A DNA stretch of 56,167 nucleotides, taken from the NCBI GenBank assembly GCA_032251515.1, contig JAVVDU010000014.1:1-56167 (forward strand), given 5' to 3'. The position numbers and the translations under genes were made by a program. The notes beneath the pieces were generated by a model. That model saw only the letters and a program-made list of their open reading frames with translations, made no database searches and was not told the origin of the DNA. Of the stretch, positions 1 to 8,687 are shown one piece after another. Within the stretch, counting starts at the first letter, position 1. Each line of letters opens with the position of its first letter. Source of the stretch: Carthagonibacter sp032251515 (GTDB taxonomy: Bacteria > Gemmatimonadota > Gemmatimonadetes > Palauibacterales > Palauibacteraceae).

Positions 1-1505
1 AGCGCGTTCGCCATGATCGTCAGTCCGGGGTTCACGGCGGTGCTGGAAGGGAAGAAGCTGCCGTCCACGACGTACAGGTTGTCCACCTCGTGGGCGCGGC
101 AGTCGGTGTCCAGCGCCGAGGCGGCGGGGTCGGTCCCGAACCGCACCGTGCCGCACTGGTGCGCGGTACCCGCGATCGGGATCTTCTTCCCGAGGTAGAC
201 CGAGCAGGGGATGAGGCGGTTCTCGCACCCGATGTCGCCCAGCATGTCCTTCAGCTTCGCGACGAGCCGCCGGTGCCCCTCCACGTTGCTCTCCCGGTAC
301 GCGAGCCGGATCCGCCCGTCCCGCGCCAGCGTGACCCGGTTCTCCGGGTCGGGCAGGTCCTCCGAGGTGAGCCAGAAGTCGAGGGCGTGCTCGGCCATCT
401 CCCGCAGCACCGGCTCGGGGGTCAGCTTCGGGGCGTCGGCCCGGAACATCGGCGCCTCCGACTTCCCCAGCATCTGGATGTGCCCCAGCGGATAGTCCCA
501 GTCGTCGCTTCCGAAGTAGAAGTCGTTCAGCCCCAGAGTCTTCTGAAACCGCGTGGGATTGGGCCGGCGCGACAGCGCCACGAGTGCGGAGTTGTTGTGC
601 GCCATGTAGTGGCGGCCCACCACGCCGGACCCGTTGGCGAGACCGGCGGGGTGCCGGTCGCCGGCCGAGCGCAGGAGCAGCGCGGCGGAATTGATGGCCC
701 CGCAGGCCACGATCACGATGTCGCCGCGCACGACGTCCGTCCCGTCATCGCCCCGCACGTGGATCTCGGCCACCTCGCGGCCCGACGCGTCCGTGACGAG
801 GCGCTCGACGAACGCCCCCGTGCGCAGCGTGACGTTCGGGTGCGCCAGGGCAGGCTCCACGGCCACGACCTGGGCATCTGCCTTCGCGTTCACGAGGCAG
901 GGAAAGCCGTCGCAGGTCGCGCAGCGGATGCACGGGCTGCGGACGGGGTCCGACTCGTCGAGCCGCAGGCCGAGCGGCAGGGGAAACGGTCGGCGGCCGA
1001 TCCGCACCAGGTCGTCGTGCAGCTCCTGGATGCGCGGTTCGTGCGTCACGGCGGGGTACGGATAGGGCGCGTCCTCCGGGGGCTCGGTGGGGTCGGCGCC
1101 CCGGGCGCCGTGGACGTGGTACAGGCGCTCGGCCTCGGCGTACCAGGGCGCGAAGTCGTCGTAGCCGAGCGGCCACGCCGGCGAGATCCCCCCGTGGTGG
1201 CGCACTTCGCCGAAGTCTTCGGCCCGGAAGCGCAGCAGGGCGGCGCCGTAGACCTTCGTGTTCCCGCCCACCCAGTAGTGGATCCCGGGCGTGAACTCCT
1301 TCCCGTCCGCGTCGAGCCACGTCTCTTGTGCCTTGTAGCGTCCGTGGACGAACACGGCCTCGGCGTCCCAGTTCTCCCTCTCGCGCGGCAGCCACGTCCC
1401 GCGCTCCAGCACCAGGATCCGCTTACCCGTCGGCGCGAGGGCGTGCGCGAGGGTTCCGCCCCCGGCGCCCGTCCCGATGATGACGACGTCCCAGCGTTCG
1501 GCCAC
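1..1505 (-). CDS. GMC family FAD oxidoreductase, 3' end cut by window start
   Basis: Flavoprotein of the GMC family, whose members oxidise alcohols or sugars using FAD. The start is GTG at 1505, three bases downstream of the SDR stop codon. The protein opens AERWDVVIIGTGAGGG, so the FAD-binding glycine motif is at residues 11-16. A C-x2-C-x2-C-x4-C set (CIRCATCDGFPC) lies near residues 191-202; in bacterial FAD-linked glucose or gluconate dehydrogenase large subunits similar cysteines hold an Fe-S cluster. The C-terminal signatures AHQCGTVRFG (active-site His) and AVNPGLTIMANAL are present, so only a short tail is missing. It is the last visible gene of a leftward operon behind two glycosidases and a glucose dehydrogenase-like SDR, so oxidation of a released sugar is inferred. 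The substrate is unknown. It is a paralogue of 24774-26435. Confidence 0.9.
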   Translation of the reverse strand, partial: MAERWDVVIIGTGAGGGTLAHALAPTGKRILVLERGTWLPRERENWDAEAVFVHGRYKAQETWLDADGKEFTPGIHYWVGGNTKVYGAALLRFRAEDFGEVRHHGGISPAWPLGYDDFAPWYAEAERLYHVHGARGADPTEPPEDAPYPYPAVTHEPRIQELHDDLVRIGRRPFPLPLGLRLDESDPVRSPCIRCATCDGFPCLVNAKADAQVVAVEPALAHPNVTLRTGAFVERLVTDASGREVAEIHVRGDDGTDVVRGDIVIVACGAINSAALLLRSAGDRHPAGLANGSGVVGRHYMAHNNSALVALSRRPNPTRFQKTLGLNDFYFGSDDWDYPLGHIQMLGKSEAPMFRADAPKLTPEPVLREMAEHALDFWLTSEDLPDPENRVTLARDGRIRLAYRESNVEGHRRLVAKLKDMLGDIGCENRLIPCSVYLGKKIPIAGTAHQCGTVRFGTDPAASALDTDCRAHEVDNLYVVDGSFFPSSTAVNPGLTIMANA

Positions 1506-1508
1506 GGC

Positions 1509-2369
1509 TCAGCCCCCTTCGGTGAAGCCGGGATACAGCGTCATCCCGCCGTCCACGTAGATGCTCGTGCCGTTGATGTAGTCGGCCTGGTCTGAGGCGA
1601 GCCACACCGCGACCCGGCCCACGTCCTCCACCTCGCCGATCCGCTTGTAGGGCACCAGCTCCATCAGGGCCTCGTAGGCCTCGGGTGACTCCCACGCCGC
1701 CGTGTTGATCGGCGTGCGGATCGCGCCCGGCGAGATGTTGTTCACCCGGATGCGGTGCGGGGCGTACTCCTGCGCGATGCTCTGCATCATCATCTGCACG
1801 CCGCCCTTCGAGGCGGCGTAGTTCACGTGGCCGGCCCACGGGATCACTTCGTGCACGGAACTGATGCAGAGGATCTTGCCGGCGGCGCACGACACCTCGG
1901 GCACCACCCCGCGGCGCAGGAACTCGCGGATCGCCTCGCGGGCGCACAGGAACTGGCCCGTCAGGTTCACGGCGAGCACCCGGTTCCACTGCTCGAGCGT
2001 CATCTCGGTGAACGGGGCATCGATCTGGATGCCCGCGTTGTTCACCAGGATGTCGATCGTGCCGAACTCCTCCGTCATGCGCTCGAACATCCCGAGCACC
2101 TCGTCCTCGCGGGACACGTCGGCGCGGTGCGCCACGGCGCTCCCGCCCTCGTCCCGGATCTGCGCCACCACCTCTTCGGCCGCCTCGTCGCCCGAGTAGT
2201 AGTTCACCAGCACCGAGGCGCCGGCCCGGCCGAGCTCCACGGCGATGCCCCGGCCGATGCCGGAGTTCGCGCCCGTCACGAGCGCCTTCTGGCCTTCCAG
2301 AAGCCGGATCGTGGGGCAGGCGGGCATCACGACCGGCGGCAGGTCGCCGGGCTCGTGCGGTTGCATCAT
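1509..2369 (-). CDS. SDR oxidoreductase, glucose 1-dehydrogenase-like
   Basis: NAD(P)-dependent short-chain dehydrogenase of 286 residues. It shows the cofactor motif TGANSGIGRG (about residues 33-42), NNAG in the core, the active-site segment ISSVHEVIPW with the catalytic Ser, and Y-A-A-S-K for the Tyr/Lys pair. The segments SSVHE-IPW, SPGAIRTPIN and DGGMTLYPGF closely resemble Bacillus glucose 1-dehydrogenase, which oxidises beta-D-glucose to gluconolactone. That resemblance is from memory of the family, so the sugar specificity is inferred. Its ATG overlaps the stop of the upstream debranching enzyme as ATGA, and a second ATG follows directly. It sits between glucan-degrading genes and a GMC flavoprotein, which fits oxidation of released glucose. 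Confidence 0.9.
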   Translation of the reverse strand: MMQPHEPGDLPPVVMPACPTIRLLEGQKALVTGANSGIGRGIAVELGRAGASVLVNYYSGDEAAEEVVAQIRDEGGSAVAHRADVSREDEVLGMFERMTEEFGTIDILVNNAGIQIDAPFTEMTLEQWNRVLAVNLTGQFLCAREAIREFLRRGVVPEVSCAAGKILCISSVHEVIPWAGHVNYAASKGGVQMMMQSIAQEYAPHRIRVNNISPGAIRTPINTAAWESPEAYEALMELVPYKRIGEVEDVGRVAVWLASDQADYINGTSIYVDGGMTLYPGFTEGG

Positions 2370-4501
2370 GCGTCATGCTCCATGTCGTCGTCCGCGGGTT
2401 CGTCGAGTACGTGCTCGCGCCAGGCGCGCAGCAGCTCCGCCACGCTCCACGCCTGGGCGGGGGCGCCCCGCGGCCGGTGCGGGGGCTCGGCGTCGAAGAT
2501 CTCCGACACGGACCCGAGACCCGCATCGGACAGGTGATCGAGCAGCGGCGCGAGCAGCGCGCGGGCCTCCTCGCGCGCCTCGGCCGCCCGCCCCTCCGCC
2601 GCCCGCACCCTCGCGAGGGCCGTGACGTAGGGGCCGAGCAGCCAGCTCCACACCGTGCCCTGGTGGTACGCCCCGTCCCGCTCCAGCACGCCGCCCTCGT
2701 AGCGCGGACGGTAGGCGGGGTCGCCGGGGGCGAGGCTGCGCAGCCCGAGCGGGGTCAGGAGATCGCGCTGCACGACCGCGAGCACGCGGCGCGCCCGCTC
2801 GCCGTCCAGCAGCGGGAAGGGCAGGCCGATGGCGAACACCTGGTTCGGCCGGATCGCCGGATCGGCGCCCTCGTCGGTCACCACGTCGAACAGGCAGCCG
2901 CCCGCCTCGTTCCAGAACGCCTCGCGGAAGCGCGCCAGGCAGCGGCGGGCCTCCTCCTCCAGCGGACCGGCCGCCGCCGGGTCGCCGAGCCGTCTCTCCA
3001 GGTCGGCGAGGATCCGCAGCGCGTTGTACCACAGGGCGTTCACCTCCACCGGCTTGCCGTGGCGCGGCGTGACCACCCACTCGCCCACCTTCGCGTCCAT
3101 CCAGGTGAGCTGCACGCCCGGCTCGCCCGCCTCCAGCAGGCCGTCGGCCGCGACGCGGATCCCGTGGCGCGTGCCCCGCGTGAAGGCGTCCCGGATCTCC
3201 CGCAGGGCGGGCAGCAGGGTGCCGCGCGCCAGGTCCTCGTCGCCCGTCCGCTCCAGGTAGGCCCGCACCGCGACGAAGAACCACAGGGCGGCGTCCACGC
3301 TGTTGTACTCTGGCTCCTCGCCGCCGTCAGGGAATCGGTTGGGCAGCATCCCGCCGTCCACCGTCTCCGCGAAGGCGCGCAGGATGCCCGCGGCGTCCTC
3401 GGGCCGTCCCGTGCACAGCGCGAGGCCCGGCAGCGCGATCATCGTGTCGCGGCCCCAGTCCCCGAACCACGGATAGCCGGCGATCACCGTGCGGTCCTTC
3501 TCGCCCCGCCGCACGATGAACTGGTCCGCCGCGAGAACGAGGCGTCGCAGCCGCGGATCGGCCGGTTCACCGGGTAGTCCGGCCGGTTCGGGAGATCCGT
3601 CCCGGCCGGGCAGTCCGGCCCGGGCGAGCAGCGCGAGCCGCCGCCCGCGCTCGGCCTCGAACAGGGCCGCCGGGTCGCGCCCCGCCGGGTTCTCCGTGGA
3701 GGCCACGACCCACGCCACCTCGCCCGGCGCCAGGCGGACTTCCAGGGCGCCCGGCATCCACAGGTCCTCGCGGAAGTCGAGGCCCCGCTCCCGCTCGGCG
3801 TCGTACTCGTACTGGTAGTACCACTGCGGCGGGGCGGTGCGGTACCGGGCGCCGGGCAGGTGCAGGAACAGCGCGGGCGTCCCCTCGTAGGGCCGCACCC
3901 GCAGCGTGTCGTCCGCGAAGCCCGTCTCCGTCCCGATCGCGTCGTTCGCGCGGGCCAGCGAGTGATAGTCCCGGGCCGCCAGGAAGGGACGGAGCGTGAG
4001 CCCGGCCGGCCTGTCGGCCTCGGTGAGCTCGTAGCGGACGAGCGTGGTGTTCTCCCCGTGCACGGCGGCGATCGTCTTCCGCAGCACGACCTCGCCCGCC
4101 CGGTACCCGAAGGTGGGGAACAGGCCCAGCTCGAACGAGGCGAGGTGGCGGTGGCCCGAGGGGTGGAGCACGCCCGGGAACCGGTTGCTGGCCAGGTCGT
4201 ACTCCACGCCGCCCGTCGCGAGCGTCTCCTCGAGGCGCGACAGGAGGACGAACCGCCCGAGCGGCGGTCGCAGGGCCGCCACGAGCAGGCCGTGATACCG
4301 GCGCGTGTGCGCGCCCGAGACGGTCGAGCTCGCCCAGCCGCCCAGCCCGTTCGTCTCCAGCCACTCGAGTCGGGACGAGACGGCGAAATCCTGCAGATCT
4401 GCGGCAGTGAAACGGATCGGGGGAACGGGGTCGGGGCCGGAGACGCCCGGGGCTCGGCCGCCGGGGCCGGGGTCGCCGGGCGCAGCCTTCGTCTCAGGCA
4501 T
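2366..4501 (-). CDS. Amylo-alpha-1,6-glucosidase (glycogen debranching, GH133-like)
   Basis: Predicted debranching enzyme that hydrolyses alpha-1,6-linked glucose at branch points of glycogen or limit dextrins. The 711-residue protein has the GDE N-terminal beta-rich domain (about residues 35-290, with SRLEWLETNGLGGWASSTVS at its start) and an (alpha/alpha)6 catalytic domain (about 330-700). The conserved segment YPWFGDWGRDTMIALPGL is near residue 345 and carries likely acid residues. YHQGTVWSWLLGPY and AWSVAELLRAW near the end are typical of the family. The ATG at 4501 overlaps the upstream glycosidase stop (ATGCCTGA); the longer reading frame upstream is the other gene in another frame. The stop overlaps the SDR start. 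Translational coupling along the operon is likely. Confidence 0.92.
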   Translation of the reverse strand: MPETKAAPGDPGPGGRAPGVSGPDPVPPIRFTAADLQDFAVSSRLEWLETNGLGGWASSTVSGAHTRRYHGLLVAALRPPLGRFVLLSRLEETLATGGVEYDLASNRFPGVLHPSGHRHLASFELGLFPTFGYRAGEVVLRKTIAAVHGENTTLVRYELTEADRPAGLTLRPFLAARDYHSLARANDAIGTETGFADDTLRVRPYEGTPALFLHLPGARYRTAPPQWYYQYEYDAERERGLDFREDLWMPGALEVRLAPGEVAWVVASTENPAGRDPAALFEAERGRRLALLARAGLPGRDGSPEPAGLPGEPADPRLRRLVLAADQFIVRRGEKDRTVIAGYPWFGDWGRDTMIALPGLALCTGRPEDAAGILRAFAETVDGGMLPNRFPDGGEEPEYNSVDAALWFFVAVRAYLERTGDEDLARGTLLPALREIRDAFTRGTRHGIRVAADGLLEAGEPGVQLTWMDAKVGEWVVTPRHGKPVEVNALWYNALRILADLERRLGDPAAAGPLEEEARRCLARFREAFWNEAGGCLFDVVTDEGADPAIRPNQVFAIGLPFPLLDGERARRVLAVVQRDLLTPLGLRSLAPGDPAYRPRYEGGVLERDGAYHQGTVWSWLLGPYVTALARVRAAEGRAAEAREEARALLAPLLDHLSDAGLGSVSEIFDAEPPHRPRGAPAQAWSVAELLRAWREHVLDEPADDDMEHDA

Positions 4502-7089
4502 CCGGGCCTCCCGAGGTGTCCGACGACGCGGCGCCGCCCGCACCCTCCCGCCGTCGCGGCTGCAGGAGCTTGGCCACGAGGGCCGTCCACCCCGTCTGGT
4601 GCGAGGCGCCGACCCCGCGGCCCGTGTCGCCGTGGAAGTACTCGTAGAACGGGATGTGATCCCGGAAGTGCGGGTCAGACTGCCGCCGCTCGTCCTCGCC
4701 GAACACGGCGCGCCTGCCATCCTCGTCCCGCAGGAAGATCCCCGTCAGCCGCCGGCCGATCTCGGTCGCCACGTCGTCGATCGTGACGAAGCGTCCCGAC
4801 CCCGTCGGGCACTCCACCTCGAAGTCGTCCCCGTAGTAATGGTGGAACTTCTGCAGCGACTCGATGAGCAGGAAGTTGATGGGGAACCAGATGGGGCCCC
4901 GCCAGTTCGAGTTCCCGCCGAACAGTCCGCTGTCGGACTCGGCCGGCTGATAACGCACCACGTGCTCGGATCCGTCCACCGGGAAGACGTACGGGTTCTC
5001 GAGGTGATGGCGCGACAGGGCGCGCACGCCGTAGTCGGACAGGAACTCGCTCTCGTCCAGCATCCGGACGAGCAGCTTCTTCATGCGGCTNNNNNNNNNN
5101 NNNNNNNNNNNNNNNNNNNNNNNNNNNNNNNNNNNNNNNNNNNNNNNNNNNNNNNNNNNNNNNNNNNNNNNNNNNNNNNNNNNNNNNNNNGTGGTGGGGC
5201 AGGTGCAGGACGTCGTAGAAGAATCCGTCCTCCTCGTCCCACAGGTCGATGCCTTCTCCGCCGATGTTCGCCATCGCGCCCGCGATGTGCAGGAAGTGCT
5301 CGAAGAATTTCGTCGCGAGGTCCTGGTAGACCGGGTTCTCCTCGGCGAGCTCGAGCGCGATCCGCATCAGGTTCAGCGCGTACATCGCCATCCAGCTCGT
5401 GCCGTCGGCCTGCTCGATGTGGCCGCCCGTCGGCAGCGGCGCGCTGCGGTCGAACACCCCGATGTTGTCGAGCCCCAGGAACCCGCCCTGGAACAGGTTG
5501 TGGCCGTGCGCGTCCTTGCGGTTCACCCACCAGGTGAAGTTCAGCAGGAGCTTGTGGAAGACGCGCTCCAGGAAGGCGCGGTCGCCGGGTCCGCCGTTGC
5601 GCGCCTTGTCGATCTTGTAGACCCGCCACGTCGCCCAGGCGTGCACGGGCGGGTTCACGTCGCCGAACGCCCACTCGTAGGCCGGGAGCTGCCCGTTGGG
5701 GTGCATGTACCACTCGCGCGTCATGAGCACGAGCTGCTGCTTGGCGAATTCCGCGTCCACGAGCGCGAGCGGCAGGCAGTGGAAGGCGAGGTCCCAGGCG
5801 GCGTACCAGGGATACTCCCATTTGTCGGGCATCGAGATGATGTCCGCGTTGTTCAGGTGCGTCCACTCGGCGTTCCGGCCGTGCCGGCGCCCGGGCGGAG
5901 GGGGCGGCTGCGCCGGGTCGCCCTCCAGCCAGCGGTCGACGTCGTAGTGGTACCACTGCTTCGTCCACAGCAGGCCGGCCAGCGCCTGCCGGTGCACGAG
6001 GCGCGCGTCGGGGCCGTCGATGCCGCGCTCCAGCTCCGCGTAGAACGCGTCGGCTTCGGCCTCGCGATCGGTCATGACCTTCTCGAAGCCCTGGAACGGC
6101 CGCTTGAGCTCCTTGCGGGTCAGCCGAAGCCGCACCTCGGCCGTCTCGCCGCCACCGACCGCGAACCGGTAGTGGGCCGCGGCCTTCGTGCCGCGTGCCT
6201 CTGTGCTCACGGCCGACGCGTCGCCGCCCACGACCCGATCGTGGAACGCGTCCTTGAACGACCCCGGAGCGTTCGCATCCCCGAACAGCCGGCGCGTGTT
6301 CGTCTCGTTCTCCGTGAACAGGAGCTCGGGCCCGCCGTCGCAGTGGAGCCGGTACGTGCCCAGCTCCGCATGGCGGGCGGCCACGACGCCGTCTGCCTCC
6401 CGCGCGATTTCCGGCTTTGCGGCGTCGGGCTCCCACGACCACGTGTTGCGGAACACGAGCTGTGGCAGGATGTGCAGCTCCGCCTCGTCCGGGCCCCGGT
6501 TCACGGCCCGGATGCGGACGAGCAGGTCCTCGGGGGCGCACTTCGCCACCTCGACGAACACGTCGAAGTAGCGGTCGCCCTCGAACGCGCCCGCGTCGCG
6601 CAGCTCGAACTCGGGCTCGTCCTTGCCGCGCCGGGCGTTCTCGGACACGAGCCGCGCGTAGGGGTATTCCGCCTGCGGATACTTGTACAGCATCCGCATC
6701 CACGAGTGGGTGGGAGTGGAGTCGAGGTAGAAGTATTCCTCCTTCACGTCCTCGCCGTGGTTCCCCTCCGGCCCCGTGAGCCCGTACAGGCGCTCCTTGA
6801 GGATCGGGTCCCGCCCGTTCCACAGCGCGAGCGAGAAGCACAGGCGCTGGCCGTCGTCGCTCAGGCCGGCGATGCCGTCCTCGCCCCAGCGATACGCGCG
6901 GCTGCGGGCGTGGTCGTGCGGGAAGGCGTCCCACGCGGTGCCGTGCGGGCTGTAATCCTCCCGCACCGTGCCCCACTGCCGCTCGCTCAGGTATGGGCCC
7001 CAGGCGAGCCAGGGCTCGCCGCCGGCGTGCGCCCGCGCGAGGCGATCCGCCTCGCGGCCGGCGCTCCGGCCGCTTCGTTCTGTAGACAT
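4494..7089 (-). CDS. MGH1/GH63-like glycosidase interrupted by scaffold gap
   Basis: Large glycoside hydrolase of the MGH1-like (GH63-related) family, which trims alpha-glucosidic or mannosidic linkages in an (alpha/alpha)6 barrel. The N-terminal 633 residues (7089 to 5191) begin STERSGRSAG and include MPDKWEYPWYAAWDLAFHCL, YEWAFGDVNPPVHAWA and QADGTSWMAMYALN. The C-terminal 198 residues (5090 to 4494) begin SRMKKLLVRMLDE and include SNWRGPIWFPINFLL and HQTGWTALVA. The two parts lie in different frames across exactly 100 Ns. A placeholder gap of unknown true length explains this better than a real frameshift. From family memory about 70 residues are missing. The gene is first of the leftward operon with the debranching enzyme, and the start ATG faces the divergent MFS gene. 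Confidence 0.88.
5091..5190. other. Scaffold gap of 100 Ns
   Basis: Exactly 100 Ns, the usual placeholder for a gap of unknown size. It falls inside the MGH1-like glycosidase, and the flanks encode neighbouring parts of one family member, so the join itself is credible. The length is not: 100 is not a multiple of three, and the frames on the two sides disagree. Confidence 0.98.
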
Positions 7090-7233
7090 TCGTGTTCCTC
7101 GAGAATCCGAGTGGGTGCGGGTCGCATCGGCTTGCGTCCAGACGCCAGAAGGAACCCATTGCGTCCGATGCGAGTTCCATCGCCGTCAGCGGGGAGCGGC
7201 CCGGCCCCGAGCCCACAGCCGAGGAGACCGCGC
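7090..7233. promoter_or_regulatory. Divergent promoter region with repeats
   Basis: This 144-base spacer lies between the leftward glycosidase operon and the rightward MFS gene. It holds an inverted repeat TCGCATCGG (7122-7130) and CCGATGCGA (7165-7173), a direct repeat TTGCGTCC (7132-7139 and 7159-7166), and an inner GGAAC/GTTCC pair. This could be an operator for a sugar-responsive repressor, but no clear -35/-10 pair is visible. Confidence 0.35.
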
Positions 7234-8484
7234 GTGACCGACCCTTCCGCTTCGCACGGCCCCGCGGCCGGCCGCCCCGCCATCGCCGCCGTGTACCTGA
7301 CGGCCTTCCTGCAGGGGCTGTCCATCGTCGCGTTTCCGGCCGGCGCGGCCGTGCTGAAGGACGCGTTCGGGCTCGGCGACGCGCAGTACGGAGCGCTGTT
7401 CCTGCCCGAGGTGGCCCTCGCCATCGCGGGCTCGCTCGGCGCGGCCGCTCTGGTTCGCCGGCTCGGCCTGAAGCGCCTGCTGCTCCTGGCGCAGGCCGCG
7501 AACGGCCTCGCGATGGTCGCCCTCGCCGCGAGCGTCCTCGTTCCGCCGGCCGCCGCGTTCCCGCTGCTCCTCGTCGCCACGGCGCTCGTGGGGCTCGGGT
7601 TCGGCGCGGGCGGGGCGCCACTGAACGCCCTGCCGCCCGTCCTGTTTCCCGGGCGGGGCGACGCGGCCATCCTCGCCCAGCACACGCTTCTCGGGCTCGG
7701 GCTCGCGGCAGGGCCCCTGCTGCTCGCCCCGTTCGTGCGCGCGGGGCTCTGGACCGGCTTTCCCGTCGCCGTGGCGGCCGCGTCGCTCGTGCTCCTCGCG
7801 ATGTCGGCCGCGGCGACCATCCCGGCGGACGACCGGCCGGCCGGCGCCCCTGGCTCGGTGCCGGACGTCGCAGCGCAGCCGGCCCGCCCCCTCGCGGCCT
7901 CGCCCCTGTTCTGGGTGTTCGGGGGGATCTCGGTGCTGTACGCCTTCGCCGAGGGCACGTTCGCGAACTGGGCCGTCGTGTTCCTGCACGAAGGGATCGG
8001 GGCGCCGGCCGCCACGGCCGGGATCGCGCTCAGCGTGTTCTGGGGCGCGATCGTGGCCGGCCGCCTGGCCGCCTCGGTCCTCGTGCTGCGCGTGCCGTCC
8101 CAGGTCCTGTGGCTCCTCCTGCCGGGCCTGATGGCGGCGGCCTTCCTGCTGCTGCCCGCGGCCTCGACGACCACGGCCGCGATCGCCCTGTTCGGACTGG
8201 CCGGACTCGGCTGTTCCGCGTTCTTCCCGCTCACCATCACCCTCGCGTCCCGCGCGTTTCCCGGCCGAGCGGCCGCCGTGTCCTCGCTGATGATCGCCGC
8301 GCTGATGCTGGGGGTGGGAACGGGGACGTTCGTGTTCGGCCCCCTGCGGGAGTGGCTGACGTTCGGAGAGATCTACCGTCTGTCGGCGGCGTACCCGGCC
8401 GGCGCGTTCCTGCTCGCGGTCGGGGCCGCCTGCACGCCGGCCTGCCGGCGCCGGGTGCGGTCCCTGCGGTTCGAGGTGGGGTGA
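7234..8484 (+). CDS. MFS transporter, 12 membrane segments
   Basis: Inner-membrane permease of the major facilitator superfamily, 416 residues. About twelve hydrophobic segments are visible, with a cytoplasmic linker near residues 195-220 (DDRPAGAPGSVPDVAAQPAR) separating two six-helix halves. An R-R-L-G-L-K-R loop after the second or third helix fits the family loop motif. GTG at 7234 is chosen because GAGGAG (7221-7226) sits seven bases upstream; the frame is open far upstream but without a better start. It is divergent from the glycan operon, so a sugar or oligosaccharide substrate is possible, but the sequence does not show which. Confidence 0.85.
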   Translation: MTDPSASHGPAAGRPAIAAVYLTAFLQGLSIVAFPAGAAVLKDAFGLGDAQYGALFLPEVALAIAGSLGAAALVRRLGLKRLLLLAQAANGLAMVALAASVLVPPAAAFPLLLVATALVGLGFGAGGAPLNALPPVLFPGRGDAAILAQHTLLGLGLAAGPLLLAPFVRAGLWTGFPVAVAAASLVLLAMSAAATIPADDRPAGAPGSVPDVAAQPARPLAASPLFWVFGGISVLYAFAEGTFANWAVVFLHEGIGAPAATAGIALSVFWGAIVAGRLAASVLVLRVPSQVLWLLLPGLMAAAFLLLPAASTTTAAIALFGLAGLGCSAFFPLTITLASRAFPGRAAAVSSLMIAALMLGVGTGTFVFGPLREWLTFGEIYRLSAAYPAGAFLLAVGAACTPACRRRVRSLRFEVG

Positions 8485-8526
8485 ACGGGAGAGCGGGGAA
8501 CGGAGCCGGCTGACGGAACGGCACCT

Positions 8527-8539
8527 CCCGCCGCGCGGG
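8527..8539 (+). terminator. Short GC hairpin after MFS gene
   Basis: CCCGC-CGC-GCGGG forms a five-pair stem 43 bases after the MFS stop codon. No T-run follows, so this is at best a weak or Rho-assisted terminator. Confidence 0.2.
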
Positions 8540-8542
8540 CGA

Positions 8543-8570
8543 TTGTGGCTCGCGCCGGGGATGGTAAGTT
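8543..8570 (+). promoter_or_regulatory. Candidate promoter for hom operon
   Basis: TTGTGG (8543-8548) and TAAGTT (8565-8570) are spaced by 16 bases and lie about 120 bases upstream of hom. The leader then holds a small inverted repeat around 8583-8594 (CCCGACCGGG). No SAM or threonine leader element was recognised. Confidence 0.3.
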
Positions 8571-8687
8571 CCTCTGCGAGCTTCCCGACCGGGAGGCTCC
8601 GCCCGCGGGGGACGGCCCGGCCGACGCCGCACGCGGGCGTCCCGTGCACCCGGACCGGGCGGGCCGGGACCGCCCCGAGGAACCCTC

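Noticed and set aside
90..1595. 501-residue rightward open frame across the first GMC gene
   Set aside because: It is the antisense shadow of the leftward GMC gene. The protein is Arg/Val/His-rich with no domain, while the other strand gives a full GMC signature.
4494..7089. Frameshifted pseudogene in the MGH1-like glycosidase
   Set aside because: The change of frame coincides with a 100-N placeholder. Both sides are otherwise intact and collinear with the family, so a gap-size artefact is more likely.
8485..8687. SAM or amino-acid riboswitch ahead of hom
   Set aside because: I looked for SAM-I and SAM-II class cores and for leader peptides rich in Thr, Ile or Met and saw none; only small GC hairpins are present.
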